The notes below the pieces were generated by a model. The model had not been told where the DNA came from and made no database searches. It saw only the letters and a list, made by a program, of their open reading frames with translations. This document shows positions 21,700 to 29,223 of a DNA stretch of 64,000 nucleotides, one piece after another. Numbering within the stretch: position 1 is the first letter of the stretch; every line of letters begins with the position of its first letter. A program made the translations under genes and the position numbers. Origin of the DNA: Nocardioides iriomotensis (GTDB taxonomy: Bacteria > Actinomycetota > Actinomycetes > Propionibacteriales > Nocardioidaceae); assembly GCF_004168035.1 (NCBI RefSeq), contig NZ_SDPU01000032.1, positions 1-64,000 on the forward strand, read 5' to 3'.

Positions 21700-21986
21700 G
21701 CCCGCGGCAGCGCGGGTCCCCGACCAGCTGTAACGCGGGGTTATGGACGCTCCACCAGGCGCATGCCGCTGGGGAAGCGTGCCTACGCCTGGGGAAGTGC
21801 CCCTGGGCGGCGGTCAGCGCGGCCGGCCGCGAGGGGCAGGACGCGCCGACTCGACCGCCTCGCCAGGGCAGGATGCGCCGACTCGACCGCCTCGCCAGGG
21901 CAAGACGCGCCGACTCGACCGCCTCGCGAGGGCAAGACGCGCCGACTCGGCAGGTCCGCGAGGGCAAGATGCGCCGACTCGCGACG
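21700..21986. other. Gene-free stretch with inverted repeat and minisatellite
   Basis: A 287-bp gap between the 2'-5' ligase gene and the ChrB-like gene. It begins with TGTAACGCGGGGTTA (TAAC-GCGGG-GTTA inverted repeat) near 21729-21743, then an unassigned GC-rich segment, then the 32-bp tandem array at 21837-21981. An open frame exists on the plus strand through the array but changes register with the 32-bp unit and is not a credible gene. Confidence 0.7.
21837..21981. repeat. 32-bp tandem repeat array, about 4.5 copies
   Basis: Units start at 21837, 21869, 21901, 21933 and 21965, exactly 32 bp apart. The core of the first three units is GCGCCGACTCGACCGCCTCG followed by a CCAGGGCA or CGAGGGCA junction. 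Unit 4 has a variant middle (GGCAGGTCCG) and unit 5 is partial, ending 6 bp before the stop of the ChrB-like gene on the other strand. Period 32 is not a multiple of 3 and there are no spacers, so it is a minisatellite and neither coding nor CRISPR. Confidence 0.93.
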
Positions 21987-22517
21987 TCAGGCGCCGATCC
22001 GGGCGTAGACGGCCTCGGCGAACTCGTCGAACGCCGCCACGCACTCCTTGAGCAGCGCGTCCGTCTCACCGCGACCGGAGGAGCCGAGCAGGTCGCGCGC
22101 GCGGACGTCGCGGTACCAGCGCCGGAGCCGGTCGAGGCTCTGCTCCTCCTCCTCGAGCTCGGCGAGGGAGTACTTCTCGGTGCGGTGCTCCTTGGCGATC
22201 TCGGCGAGGTAGCGGCGGCACTCCGAGGCCAGCTCGCGCCACTCGTCGTCGCGCGCGGCGGCGAACATCGCCGCCATCGCCGCCTCGTCGGCCTCATCCC
22301 AGCCGCCGGCGCGCAGCCGGACCAGCTCGCCGTCCTCCGCTCTCGCCACGAGCGCGGCGACCCGGTCGACGACCGGCGCCACGACCGGGAGGTCGGGCAG
22401 CGCCCAGGTGCCGGAGGAGAGCGGGACCGCGCCGGCCTTGCGCAGCTCGCGCCAGGCGGCGACCCGGTGCCGCGCGGGCTCGCTCGGCAGCCTCAGCACC
22501 AGCACCAACCAGCTCAA
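21987..22517 (-). CDS. ChrB-like (chromate resistance protein, N-terminal-type) protein
   Basis: 176 residues. The N-terminus SWLVLVLRLPSEPARHRVAAWRELRKAGAV followed by GTWALPD is the ChrB N-terminal domain wording; here it stands alone without the longer C-terminal part of full ChrB. Residues 85-170 are strongly helical and Glu/Arg rich (coiled coil). The start is a TTG at 22517, supported by GGGAGGA five bases upstream; no ATG is available nearby. No chrA transporter is adjacent, so a chromate role is not supported by context. It is divergent from a DUF1232 gene across 47 bp containing a 22-bp palindrome. Confidence 0.75.
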   Translation of the reverse strand: MSWLVLVLRLPSEPARHRVAAWRELRKAGAVPLSSGTWALPDLPVVAPVVDRVAALVARAEDGELVRLRAGGWDEADEAAMAAMFAAARDDEWRELASECRRYLAEIAKEHRTEKYSLAELEEEEQSLDRLRRWYRDVRARDLLGSSGRGETDALLKECVAAFDEFAEAVYARIGA

Positions 22518-22538
22518 CGGTCCTCCCGCTACGCGGAG

Positions 22539-22560
22539 CGATGTAACGGCTGTAACATCG
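22539..22560. promoter_or_regulatory. 22-bp palindrome in divergent promoter region
   Basis: CGATGTAACGGCTGTAACATCG is symmetric at 9 of 11 base pairs and also contains TGTAAC twice as a direct repeat. It fills most of the 47-bp gap between the divergent ChrB-like and DUF1232 genes. TAACAT at 22553-22558 can serve as -10 for the plus-strand gene, whose GTG lies seven bases further on. Likely a repressor site governing both genes. Confidence 0.65.
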
Positions 22561-22564
22561 AGGC

Positions 22565-22972
22565 GTGTCCGACTGGATCAGGGTACTCGTCATCGGCGTC
22601 GCGGTCATCGCCGCGACCTACGTCGTGCTCGCCGTCCTCGCGCGCCGGCTCCCGCCGGGCATCCTGCGCGACCTCGTCGCGTTCATCCCGGCCTGCCTCA
22701 CCACGGCACGGGCGCTGCGCAACCACCCTGCGGTCCCGCGCCGTGCGAAGGTCGCGCTGCTCGGCGCGATCGTCTGGACGGTGTCGCCGATCGACCTGAT
22801 CCCGGAGTTCCTGCCGGTGATCGGACCGCTCGACGACATCGTGGTGATCGCGCTGGCGATCCGGTACGCCGCCCGCGCGGTGCCGCGCGACGTGCTGCTC
22901 GACGCCTGGCCCGAGGAGCCGCGCCTGCTGCTCCGGCTCCTGGGCGAGCGGAGCCCGAAGCCGGCGGCCTGA
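22565..22972 (+). CDS. YkvA-type DUF1232 membrane protein
   Basis: 135 residues. One N-terminal membrane helix (residues 5-26), a short basic segment, then the DUF1232 core with its signature SPIDLIPEFLPVIGPLDDIVVI, itself membrane associated. Function unknown. GTG 22565 lies only 4 bp after the palindrome and 7 bp after a -10-like TAACAT, so the mRNA is probably leaderless. The convergent neighbour ends 7 bp downstream. Confidence 0.88.
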   Translation: MSDWIRVLVIGVAVIAATYVVLAVLARRLPPGILRDLVAFIPACLTTARALRNHPAVPRRAKVALLGAIVWTVSPIDLIPEFLPVIGPLDDIVVIALAIRYAARAVPRDVLLDAWPEEPRLLLRLLGERSPKPAA

Positions 22973-22978
22973 CCGGCG

Positions 22979-23167
22979 TCAGCGGTCTCGTTTCAACCCG
23001 GCCAGCACGAAGCCCACCCCGAGCCCGGCGATGATCGAGCCGGTGATCGCCCAGAACGCCGAGTCGGTCATCGGGCTGCCCTTCAGGTAGCCCATCCCCT
23101 GGAAGCTGAAGACCGCGCCGACCACGAACATCAGGACGCCGAGGGTGACCGGCAGGGTGCGCTTCAT
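22979..23167 (-). CDS. Small two-helix membrane protein
   Basis: 62 residues starting MKRTLPVTLGVLMFVVGAV, with two hydrophobic helices separated by QGMGYLKGSPMTDSAFW and a basic C-terminus GLKRDR. I recall very similar small proteins across actinobacteria (pattern LQG.GY.KGS.M....FW), so it is probably a real conserved gene of unknown role. ATG 23167 is the first start that begins the hydrophobic region; upstream in-frame codons are unconserved. Confidence 0.7.
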   Translation of the reverse strand: MKRTLPVTLGVLMFVVGAVFSFQGMGYLKGSPMTDSAFWAITGSIIAGLGVGFVLAGLKRDR

Positions 23168-23245
23168 GGGGCCGATCGTAGGGCGTCGGCCGTTATCACG
23201 ACCCGCGGGTACGGCGGGGCGGAATCGACCAGGTGAGTAGCGGAT

Positions 23246-23261
23246 CTTGACCATCGTCAAG
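23246..23261. promoter_or_regulatory. Inverted repeat CTTGAC-CATC-GTCAAG
   Basis: Perfect 6-bp arms with a 4-bp spacer, 120 bp upstream of the secreted peptidase gene. The left arm contains TTGACC, which could double as a -35 box. Could be an operator or a small hairpin; no regulator is adjacent. Confidence 0.35.
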
Positions 23262-23380
23262 ACCGACACGCCGATCTAGACCACTTTCTCGACGAAGCGC
23301 CTCAAGCGCCTCGGGGGGCCTGCCGATGACCCGGGAGAAGCACCCCAACCGCCCGCCCCCGAAGCTGCCCTGGGATCCGC

Positions 23381-25381
23381 ATGTCGTCCGCGCCGCCCCG
23401 CCCGCTCCTGCCTGCCCGCACGCTCCTGCGCCTGCGCCGACTCGCGGGGCTGGTCGCCGCGCTGGTCGTGCTGGTGCCGGCCGCCGCGAACGCCGTACCC
23501 ATCGAGGACTTCTCGGGCTACCAGCCGCAGACGACGTGCAGCCCCGACCCCAAGCCGGGGACCGTCGCGCTGTCGAAGTGGCTGATGAGCAAGTACCCGG
23601 GCAGCGGCTCCAGTGGCATCTCCCGCGCGTGCGGCGCCAGCGGGGTGTCGGAGCACAAGGAGGGCCGGGCCTTCGACTGGCGGGTCAGCGCCACCTCGGC
23701 GCGCGACCGCGGCTACGTCAAGGACTTCTTCGCGACGATCTTCGCCCCCGACAAGGACGGCAACCAGGCCGCGCTCGCCCGCCGCATGGGCATCATGTAC
23801 CTGATCTGGGACGACCACATCTACGCGTCGTACCGCGGCTTCGAGAAGCGCGCCTACACCCACTCCGGCTGCCGGACGAAGAAGTCCTGCTCCCCCACGC
23901 TGCGGCACCGCGACCACGTGCACATCTCGCTGTCGCGCGCGGGCGGTGCCGGCGAGACCAGCTGGTACCACCGCAACGACGCGGGCTGGCAGTCGCCGGT
24001 CACACCGACGCCGACGCCGACCACCCCGACGCCGCCCCCGAGCACCCCGCCGCCGGTCGGCGACCCGACGCCGATCCCGGTCGGCCCGCCGGTCGAGGGC
24101 GAGCTGCGGTTCACCAAGAAGAAGCAGCTCGCGCGCGTCGCGGTGCCGCTCGACAAGTCGACGTACACGTCGAAGTGGAAGCTCCGCAAGGGCAAGCAGT
24201 ACAAGATCACCGTCGCCGGCCTCGTCGGGTACGGCGCGCCGGACCAGGTCGGCGACGCCAACTGCGTCTGGTCGCCCACGACGCGCTCGTGGCTGCACAG
24301 CGGCAACGGCGTGAAGGTCAACGGTGACCTGCTGTTCGGCCGGACCTGCACGGGCGACCACGTCTACGCGACGACGTACGTCCCGACGAAGTCCAAGCCG
24401 ATGCGGGTGAAGCTGGCCTCGACCACGGCCGCCGGGACCGGCCGGCTGGTGCTGACGGTGTCGAGGAAGGAGACCGACGTCTCCGCGAAGCTGCCGACCT
24501 ACCCGGCGCTGGCCGCGGCCCCGGCCGTGCTGCCCTCGAGCCGCGGCAGCCTCAACACGCTCGCCGAGACCGTGCAGGTGCCGGCCGACGCAACGACTCC
24601 GGTGCTGACCACGCAGGAGGTCGAGGCCGGCGCCCGCTACCGGATGACCGTCTCGGGCGTCGCGGACCTCGGTGGCGGCGTGCAGACCGACGGCCAGTGC
24701 ATCGGGGTCGGCGGCGCCTGGTACCAGGCTGCCTCACTCGACCTGCGGTCGCCGGGCGACGACCACGGCAACCTCTACGTCAACGGCTACCCGTTCGGCG
24801 GCGACCCGACGACCGACTGCGCGGCGCACTCGCACGTCATGGAGTTCACCGCCGCCGAGACCCGGCAGCTGCAGCTCGCCGTGTGGGACCCGTTCCCGGT
24901 CAGCGACAACAGCGGCGCCCTCACGGTGACGGTGCAGCGGCTGTCGTCGCTCGCCTCTCCCCAGAAGGCCCGGGGCGAGTCGCCGCAGAGCGGCGGCATC
25001 TACTGGTCGATGCCCGTCGACACGTTCGCGGTCAACCTCGCGAGCCCGGAGGGCACCGTCTCCAACATGCGGCTGCGCAAGGGCGAGCGGGTCACGCTCG
25101 TCGTGTCGGGCGCGTTCACCTCGCACGGCGTCACCGCCGACGCGACCTGCGTCAACACCGGCGCCGGCTGGGTGCCGCGCGACCCGGGCCTGGCCCTGGA
25201 GCAGGACCCGCTCGAGCTGTGGGTCGACGGCGTCGCGCGGCCGTGGGGCGCGTGCAACGACGCGCACACCTACTCGACGTCGTACGTCGTGGAGAAGAGC
25301 GGCCCGATCCGCCTCGCGGTCATGGACCTCGACTTCCGCGACAACGCCGGCAGCCTCGAGGTCGCGCTCACCCGCGGCTAG
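23381..25381 (+). CDS. Secreted M15/ARB_07466-like peptidase with three beta modules
   Basis: 666 residues. An Arg-rich n-region and hydrophobic signal peptide (residues 1-38, AAANAV site) precede a catalytic region (about 45-195) with EHKEGRAFDW and HRDHVHISL, the His/Asp pattern of D-Ala-D-Ala carboxypeptidase-like zinc folds. A Thr/Pro linker (208-240) leads to three tandem modules of about 125 residues (241-368, 390-528, 540-666), each with a conserved Cys pair and modules B and C ending in a DNSGALTV/DNAGSLEV motif reminiscent of LecA-type lectin folds. Likely a peptidoglycan- or surface-binding hydrolase outside the cell. It ends one base before a convergent MFS gene. Confidence 0.82.
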   Translation: MSSAPPRPLLPARTLLRLRRLAGLVAALVVLVPAAANAVPIEDFSGYQPQTTCSPDPKPGTVALSKWLMSKYPGSGSSGISRACGASGVSEHKEGRAFDWRVSATSARDRGYVKDFFATIFAPDKDGNQAALARRMGIMYLIWDDHIYASYRGFEKRAYTHSGCRTKKSCSPTLRHRDHVHISLSRAGGAGETSWYHRNDAGWQSPVTPTPTPTTPTPPPSTPPPVGDPTPIPVGPPVEGELRFTKKKQLARVAVPLDKSTYTSKWKLRKGKQYKITVAGLVGYGAPDQVGDANCVWSPTTRSWLHSGNGVKVNGDLLFGRTCTGDHVYATTYVPTKSKPMRVKLASTTAAGTGRLVLTVSRKETDVSAKLPTYPALAAAPAVLPSSRGSLNTLAETVQVPADATTPVLTTQEVEAGARYRMTVSGVADLGGGVQTDGQCIGVGGAWYQAASLDLRSPGDDHGNLYVNGYPFGGDPTTDCAAHSHVMEFTAAETRQLQLAVWDPFPVSDNSGALTVTVQRLSSLASPQKARGESPQSGGIYWSMPVDTFAVNLASPEGTVSNMRLRKGERVTLVVSGAFTSHGVTADATCVNTGAGWVPRDPGLALEQDPLELWVDGVARPWGACNDAHTYSTSYVVEKSGPIRLAVMDLDFRDNAGSLEVALTRG

Positions 25382-25382
25382 C

Positions 25383-26630
25383 TCACGCCACGGAGCGGAT
25401 CCGGGTGACCAGCACGGAGCCGAGGACGCAGACGGCGGCCGCGACGGCGTACAGCGTCACGTAGCCGCCGGCCTGCGCGATCAGGAACGCGCCGAGGAAC
25501 GGCGCGAACACCTGGGGTAGCGCGTTGGCGATGTTGATGACGCCGAGGTCCTTGGCGCGGGACTCGGCGTCGGGCAGCACCTCGGTGCACAGCGCGAAGT
25601 CGACGGAGAGGTAGACGCCGTAGCCGACGCCGAGCACGGCGGCGCCGACGAGCGCGCCGGTCCAGGTGGGCAGGAGCGCGAGCACGAGGGCGGCGGCGCC
25701 GGTGACGATGCCGGCGACGATGACGAACACCTTGCGGCGGCGGAGCCGGTCGGACCAGATCCCGAAGACGACGGTGCTGGCCACGATGAACACCGCGTAG
25801 ACCACGGTGAGCACGAAGACACCGGTCTCGGGGTCGGAGTAGCCGACGGCGTCGTCGAGGTAGAAGTACAGCAGCAGCGTGCCCATCGCATTGCCGAGGT
25901 TGACCAGGAACCGGGTCAGCCAGGCCCACGCGAAGTCGGGGTAGGCGCGCGGGCTCAGCCAGAAGCCACGCAGGAACGCTGCCGTGGACCAGGCCGGGCG
26001 CAGCGCCTCCGGCAGGGGTACGTCGTGGCTCCGGAGGAGGTACGGCACGGCCAGGACGACGACGGCGGTGGCGGTCGCGACGTAGCCCGTGGTGAGCCCG
26101 CCCGTCGCGGTGGCGATGCCGACGCCGCCGACGATGCCGAGCGTCTGGGACACCGCGACCCAGCCGCCGACCACGCCGCGCTGGCGCACCGGCACGAGGT
26201 CGGGGACCGTCGCGGTGAGCGCGGCGTACATCGCGTTGAGCGCGGCCTGCGCCAGGCACCAGCCGAGCACCATCACCGGGACGGAGTCGGCGACCGCCAG
26301 CACGAGCAGCGCGATCGCGCCCACGACGCCGCCGCCGAGCACCCAGGGCACCCGGCGCCCGAACCGCGACGTGGTCCGGTCCGACAGCGCCCCGAACAGC
26401 GGGTTGGCGACGACGGACACCGCCGACCCCAGCCCGGTCACCAGCCCGAAGACGAACTCCTTGTCGCCCGGTGCGACCGCCTCGGCCTGCTGGGCGAGAA
26501 GCACCTGGATCGGGCCGAAGAAGCCGGCCCACACCCCGAGGCCGGCCAGCGTCACCCGGGTCACCCAGCCGCGGCCGACGAGCTGCTCGGGCTCGGCGAG
26601 CGCGGTCGCCGCCACCGGCCGGGTCGTCAC
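25383..26630 (-). CDS. MFS transporter, SLC45/glycoside-cation symporter-like
   Basis: 415 residues with about 12 membrane helices. LAGLGVWAGFFGPIQVLLAQ opens helix 1 and the MFS loop 2-3 motif is GALSDRTTSRFGRRVPW, wording typical of SLC45-like and glycoside/pentoside symporters. GTG 26630 overlaps the beta-glucosidase stop (GTGA), which fixes the start. Coupled translation with a GH1 enzyme suggests import of beta-glucosides or cellobiose-type sugars; substrate is inferred. Confidence 0.88.
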   Translation of the reverse strand: MTTRPVAATALAEPEQLVGRGWVTRVTLAGLGVWAGFFGPIQVLLAQQAEAVAPGDKEFVFGLVTGLGSAVSVVANPLFGALSDRTTSRFGRRVPWVLGGGVVGAIALLVLAVADSVPVMVLGWCLAQAALNAMYAALTATVPDLVPVRQRGVVGGWVAVSQTLGIVGGVGIATATGGLTTGYVATATAVVVLAVPYLLRSHDVPLPEALRPAWSTAAFLRGFWLSPRAYPDFAWAWLTRFLVNLGNAMGTLLLYFYLDDAVGYSDPETGVFVLTVVYAVFIVASTVVFGIWSDRLRRRKVFVIVAGIVTGAAALVLALLPTWTGALVGAAVLGVGYGVYLSVDFALCTEVLPDAESRAKDLGVINIANALPQVFAPFLGAFLIAQAGGYVTLYAVAAAVCVLGSVLVTRIRSVA

Positions 26631-28015
26631 CGGCGGGCGCGGATCACGCGGGCGTACCAGTCGTAGGAGTCCTTCGGCGTGCGCCGCTGCGTCGCGTAGT
26701 CGACGTGCACCAGCCCGAACCGCTGCGTGTAGCCCTCGGCCCACTCGAAGTTGTCGAGCAGCGACCACGTGTAGTAGCCGTCGACGTCCACGCCCGCGCT
26801 CACCGCCTCCTCGACCGCGCGCAGGTGGCCGTCGAGGTAGGCGATCCGGCGGTCGTCGTGGATGCCGTCGGCCTCGACCGGGTCGTCGTAGGCGCAGCCG
26901 CTCTCCGTGATCGTCACGCTCGGGAGCCGGTCGCCGTACCGCTCGCGGAGCTGCAGCAGCATGTCGCGCAGGCCGTCGGGCACGACCGCCCAGCCGAAAC
27001 CGGTGCGGTCGTAGCCGTCGAGCTCGACCAGCACGAACGGCAGGTCGCCCGAGGGGGTCTGCCCGATCGGGGTCAGGTCGGTGCCGGGCGCGGCGACCCG
27101 GGTGGGGTTGTAGTAGTTGACGCCGTAGAAGTCGAGCGGTGCGGCGATCGTCGCGAGGTCGTCGGCGACCGGGCCGGGCATCAGGTCGCCGAACCCGGCC
27201 GGGTAGGAGCCGAGCAGCATCGGCTCGGCGAAGAGCCGGTTCCAGAGGGTGTCGTAGAGGTCGGCGGCGTCGCGGTCGGCCTGGCTGTCGGTCCCGGCGA
27301 CGACCGGCGTGTGGTTGTTGGCGCAGCCGACGGCCTTCGCCCCCGCGGCCCGCAGCGCCTGCACCGCGAGGCCGTGCCCGAGGAGCAGGTGGTGGGCAGC
27401 GGGCAGCGCGTCGAACATCAGCGTGCGGCCCGGCGCGTGCACCCCGGTGGCGTAGCCGAGCATCGTCACGACGTTCGGCTCGTTGACCGTCACCCAGCGC
27501 GCCACCCGGTCGCCGAGGGCCTCGCCGACCACGGCGGCGTACTCCGCGAACCGCTCGGCCGTCGCCCGGGACAGCCAGCCGCCCCCGTCCTCGAGCGGCT
27601 GGGGCAGGTCCCAGTGGAACAGCGTCGCCATCGGCGCGACGCCGGCCTCGAGCAGCGCGTCGACGAGCCGGTCGTAGAAGGCGAGCCCGGCCGCGTTCAC
27701 CTCACCGGACCCGGCCGGCAGCACCCGCGGCCACGCGATCGAGAACCGGTAGCCGTCGAGGCCGAGCCCGCGCATCAGCGCGACGTCCTCGGCCCAGCGG
27801 TGGTAGTGGTCGCAGGCCTCGGCGCCGCTGCTGCCGTCGCGGACCCGACCGGGCTCGGCGCAGAACGTGTCCCAGACGCTGGGGCCGCGACCGTCGGCCA
27901 TGACCCCGCCCTCGATCTGGTACGACGCGGTGCTGGCGCCGAACCGGAAGCCCGCGGGCAGTCCGGTGAGGGGAGGGGTGCTGCGCTCGACGGAGGAGCG
28001 GGACGGGCGTTCCAC
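26627..28015 (-). CDS. GH1 family beta-glucosidase
   Basis: 462 residues, standard GH1 length. The N-terminal signature FRFGASTASYQIEGG, acid/base Glu in TVNEPNV (near residue 179) and nucleophile Glu in ITESGCAY (near residue 368) are present, as is WSLLDNFEWAEGY. No signal peptide, so it hydrolyses imported beta-glucosides in the cytoplasm. The start is a GTG (28015) without a clear Shine-Dalgarno; a -10-like CAGAGT lies a few bases upstream, suggesting a leaderless transcript. First gene of a two-gene unit with the MFS carrier. Confidence 0.94.
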   Translation of the reverse strand: MERPSRSSVERSTPPLTGLPAGFRFGASTASYQIEGGVMADGRGPSVWDTFCAEPGRVRDGSSGAEACDHYHRWAEDVALMRGLGLDGYRFSIAWPRVLPAGSGEVNAAGLAFYDRLVDALLEAGVAPMATLFHWDLPQPLEDGGGWLSRATAERFAEYAAVVGEALGDRVARWVTVNEPNVVTMLGYATGVHAPGRTLMFDALPAAHHLLLGHGLAVQALRAAGAKAVGCANNHTPVVAGTDSQADRDAADLYDTLWNRLFAEPMLLGSYPAGFGDLMPGPVADDLATIAAPLDFYGVNYYNPTRVAAPGTDLTPIGQTPSGDLPFVLVELDGYDRTGFGWAVVPDGLRDMLLQLRERYGDRLPSVTITESGCAYDDPVEADGIHDDRRIAYLDGHLRAVEEAVSAGVDVDGYYTWSLLDNFEWAEGYTQRFGLVHVDYATQRRTPKDSYDWYARVIRARR

Positions 28016-28092
28016 GCGGCTACTCTGTCAGCCGGGGCGGGGGCTGCGAAGCACCGACGACCCAGTGGACGGTCGGGCGAAAGGTGAAATCT

Positions 28093-28110
28093 CACGCGAT
28101 TCGTCGCGTG
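28093..28110 (+). promoter_or_regulatory. UUCG-capped hairpin in leader of the GGDEF pair
   Basis: CACGCGA-TTCG-TCGCGTG gives a perfect 7-bp stem closed by a UUCG tetraloop, an unusually stable RNA fold, about 55 nt upstream of the first GGDEF start (28165). It may act as a leader structure or as a terminator-like element for read-through; it lacks a U tract. Confidence 0.45.
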
Positions 28111-28164
28111 GATTGGGGGGATTCGTCACAATCGTCCGGGGTGGCACACAGCAGGGGGGTCTGC

Positions 28165-29223
28165 ATGCGCCGAAAGGACGCCGACGAGAACCGGATCAGG
28201 AGTCTCGCCGCGCTGGCGCGCGTCCTCAGCCGGCCGGACACGTTGCACCGGCTTCTGGAGCTGAGCGCGGAGGAGGCGCTGCGCACGCTGCGCGCTGCGT
28301 CGGTGTCGGTGTCCCGGCTGCAGCCCGACGGTGTCTCCGTGCGCACCATCGTCAACGTCGGCGACCTCGGCCCGCACGAGGAGCGGTGGCCGCAGAACGA
28401 GGTGCACGAGATGCAGGAGCTGACGGGCCTCGACGTCGCGTCCGAGCACCTGGTCACCTGGTCCTACCACCTCGACAGCCCGGCGACCCCGCCCGCCGAG
28501 AAGGAGCTGCTCCGCGCGCTCGGGAAGGGCAGCTCGGTCTCCACCCCGCTCGTGGTCGAGGGTGAGCTGTGGGGCGAGGTGTACGCGACGCGGCACCGGT
28601 TCGACGACCCGTTCGACGCCGACGACATCGCCTACCTCGAGGCGATGATCGCGATCATGGCCGGGGCGATGGCCCGGGTCGCCCGTGAGGAGTCGCTGGC
28701 CCAGCTCGCCTACCACGACCCCCTGACCGGGCTGCTCAACCGCCGCGCGATCGACGACCACGCCCGGATCGCGTTCGAGGTGCCGCGTGGCATGACCCGG
28801 CAGGTCGGCGTCGTCGCGCTCGACATCAACGGGCTCAAGCTGACCAACGACCACTACGGCCACCCGGCCGGCGACGAGCTGATCCGCCGCGTCGCCGGCG
28901 ACCTGGTCCGCTCGTTCGCGGTGCTGTCCGCCTGCGTGGTCGGCCGCGTCGGCGGCGACGAGTTCACGGTGCTCTCGGTCGACCGCTCCGTCGACCCCCT
29001 CGTCGAGGTGGCCGACCAGGTGATCGCACGCAGCTGGGAGAAGAACCCGACGACGGCGCTGTCCGGCGGGGTCGCGCACGCGGAGCTGTCGGACCACCTG
29101 CGGATCACGCCGTCGGAGATGTTCGCCGCCGCGGACCGGGCGCTGTACGTCGCCAAGCGGGAGCGCCGCCGGCACGCCGTCATGGCCGAGCCGCTCGAGC
29201 CGGCCGCCGAGCACGACGAATGA
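28165..29223 (+). CDS. GAF-GGDEF diguanylate cyclase (copy 1)
   Basis: 352 residues. A GAF-like domain (about 10-180) with ASVSVSRLQPDGVSVRTIVNVG is followed by a GGDEF domain (about 190-340) with intact active site RVGGDEFTVL, metal-binding Asp in VVALDINGLKLTND and DPLTGLLNRRA. No membrane segment, so it is a cytoplasmic c-di-GMP synthase gated by its GAF domain. No RxxD inhibitory site is obvious. ATG 28165 has GGGGGG six bases upstream; longer in-frame starts lack a ribosome site. It overlaps its paralogue by ATGA. Confidence 0.9.
   Translation: MRRKDADENRIRSLAALARVLSRPDTLHRLLELSAEEALRTLRAASVSVSRLQPDGVSVRTIVNVGDLGPHEERWPQNEVHEMQELTGLDVASEHLVTWSYHLDSPATPPAEKELLRALGKGSSVSTPLVVEGELWGEVYATRHRFDDPFDADDIAYLEAMIAIMAGAMARVAREESLAQLAYHDPLTGLLNRRAIDDHARIAFEVPRGMTRQVGVVALDINGLKLTNDHYGHPAGDELIRRVAGDLVRSFAVLSACVVGRVGGDEFTVLSVDRSVDPLVEVADQVIARSWEKNPTTALSGGVAHAELSDHLRITPSEMFAAADRALYVAKRERRRHAVMAEPLEPAAEHDE

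Noticed and set aside
21837-21981. CRISPR array
   Set aside because: The 32-bp units are contiguous with no spacers and no cas genes are nearby; it is a minisatellite.
21987-22517. Chromate-resistance operon
   Set aside because: No chrA transporter nearby and the protein has only the ChrB N-terminal type region.
23170-23380. c-di-AMP (ydaO-type) riboswitch upstream of the secreted peptidase
   Set aside because: Such riboswitches precede some actinobacterial wall hydrolases, but none of the conserved pieces could be recognised; only a short CTTGAC/GTCAAG repeat was seen.
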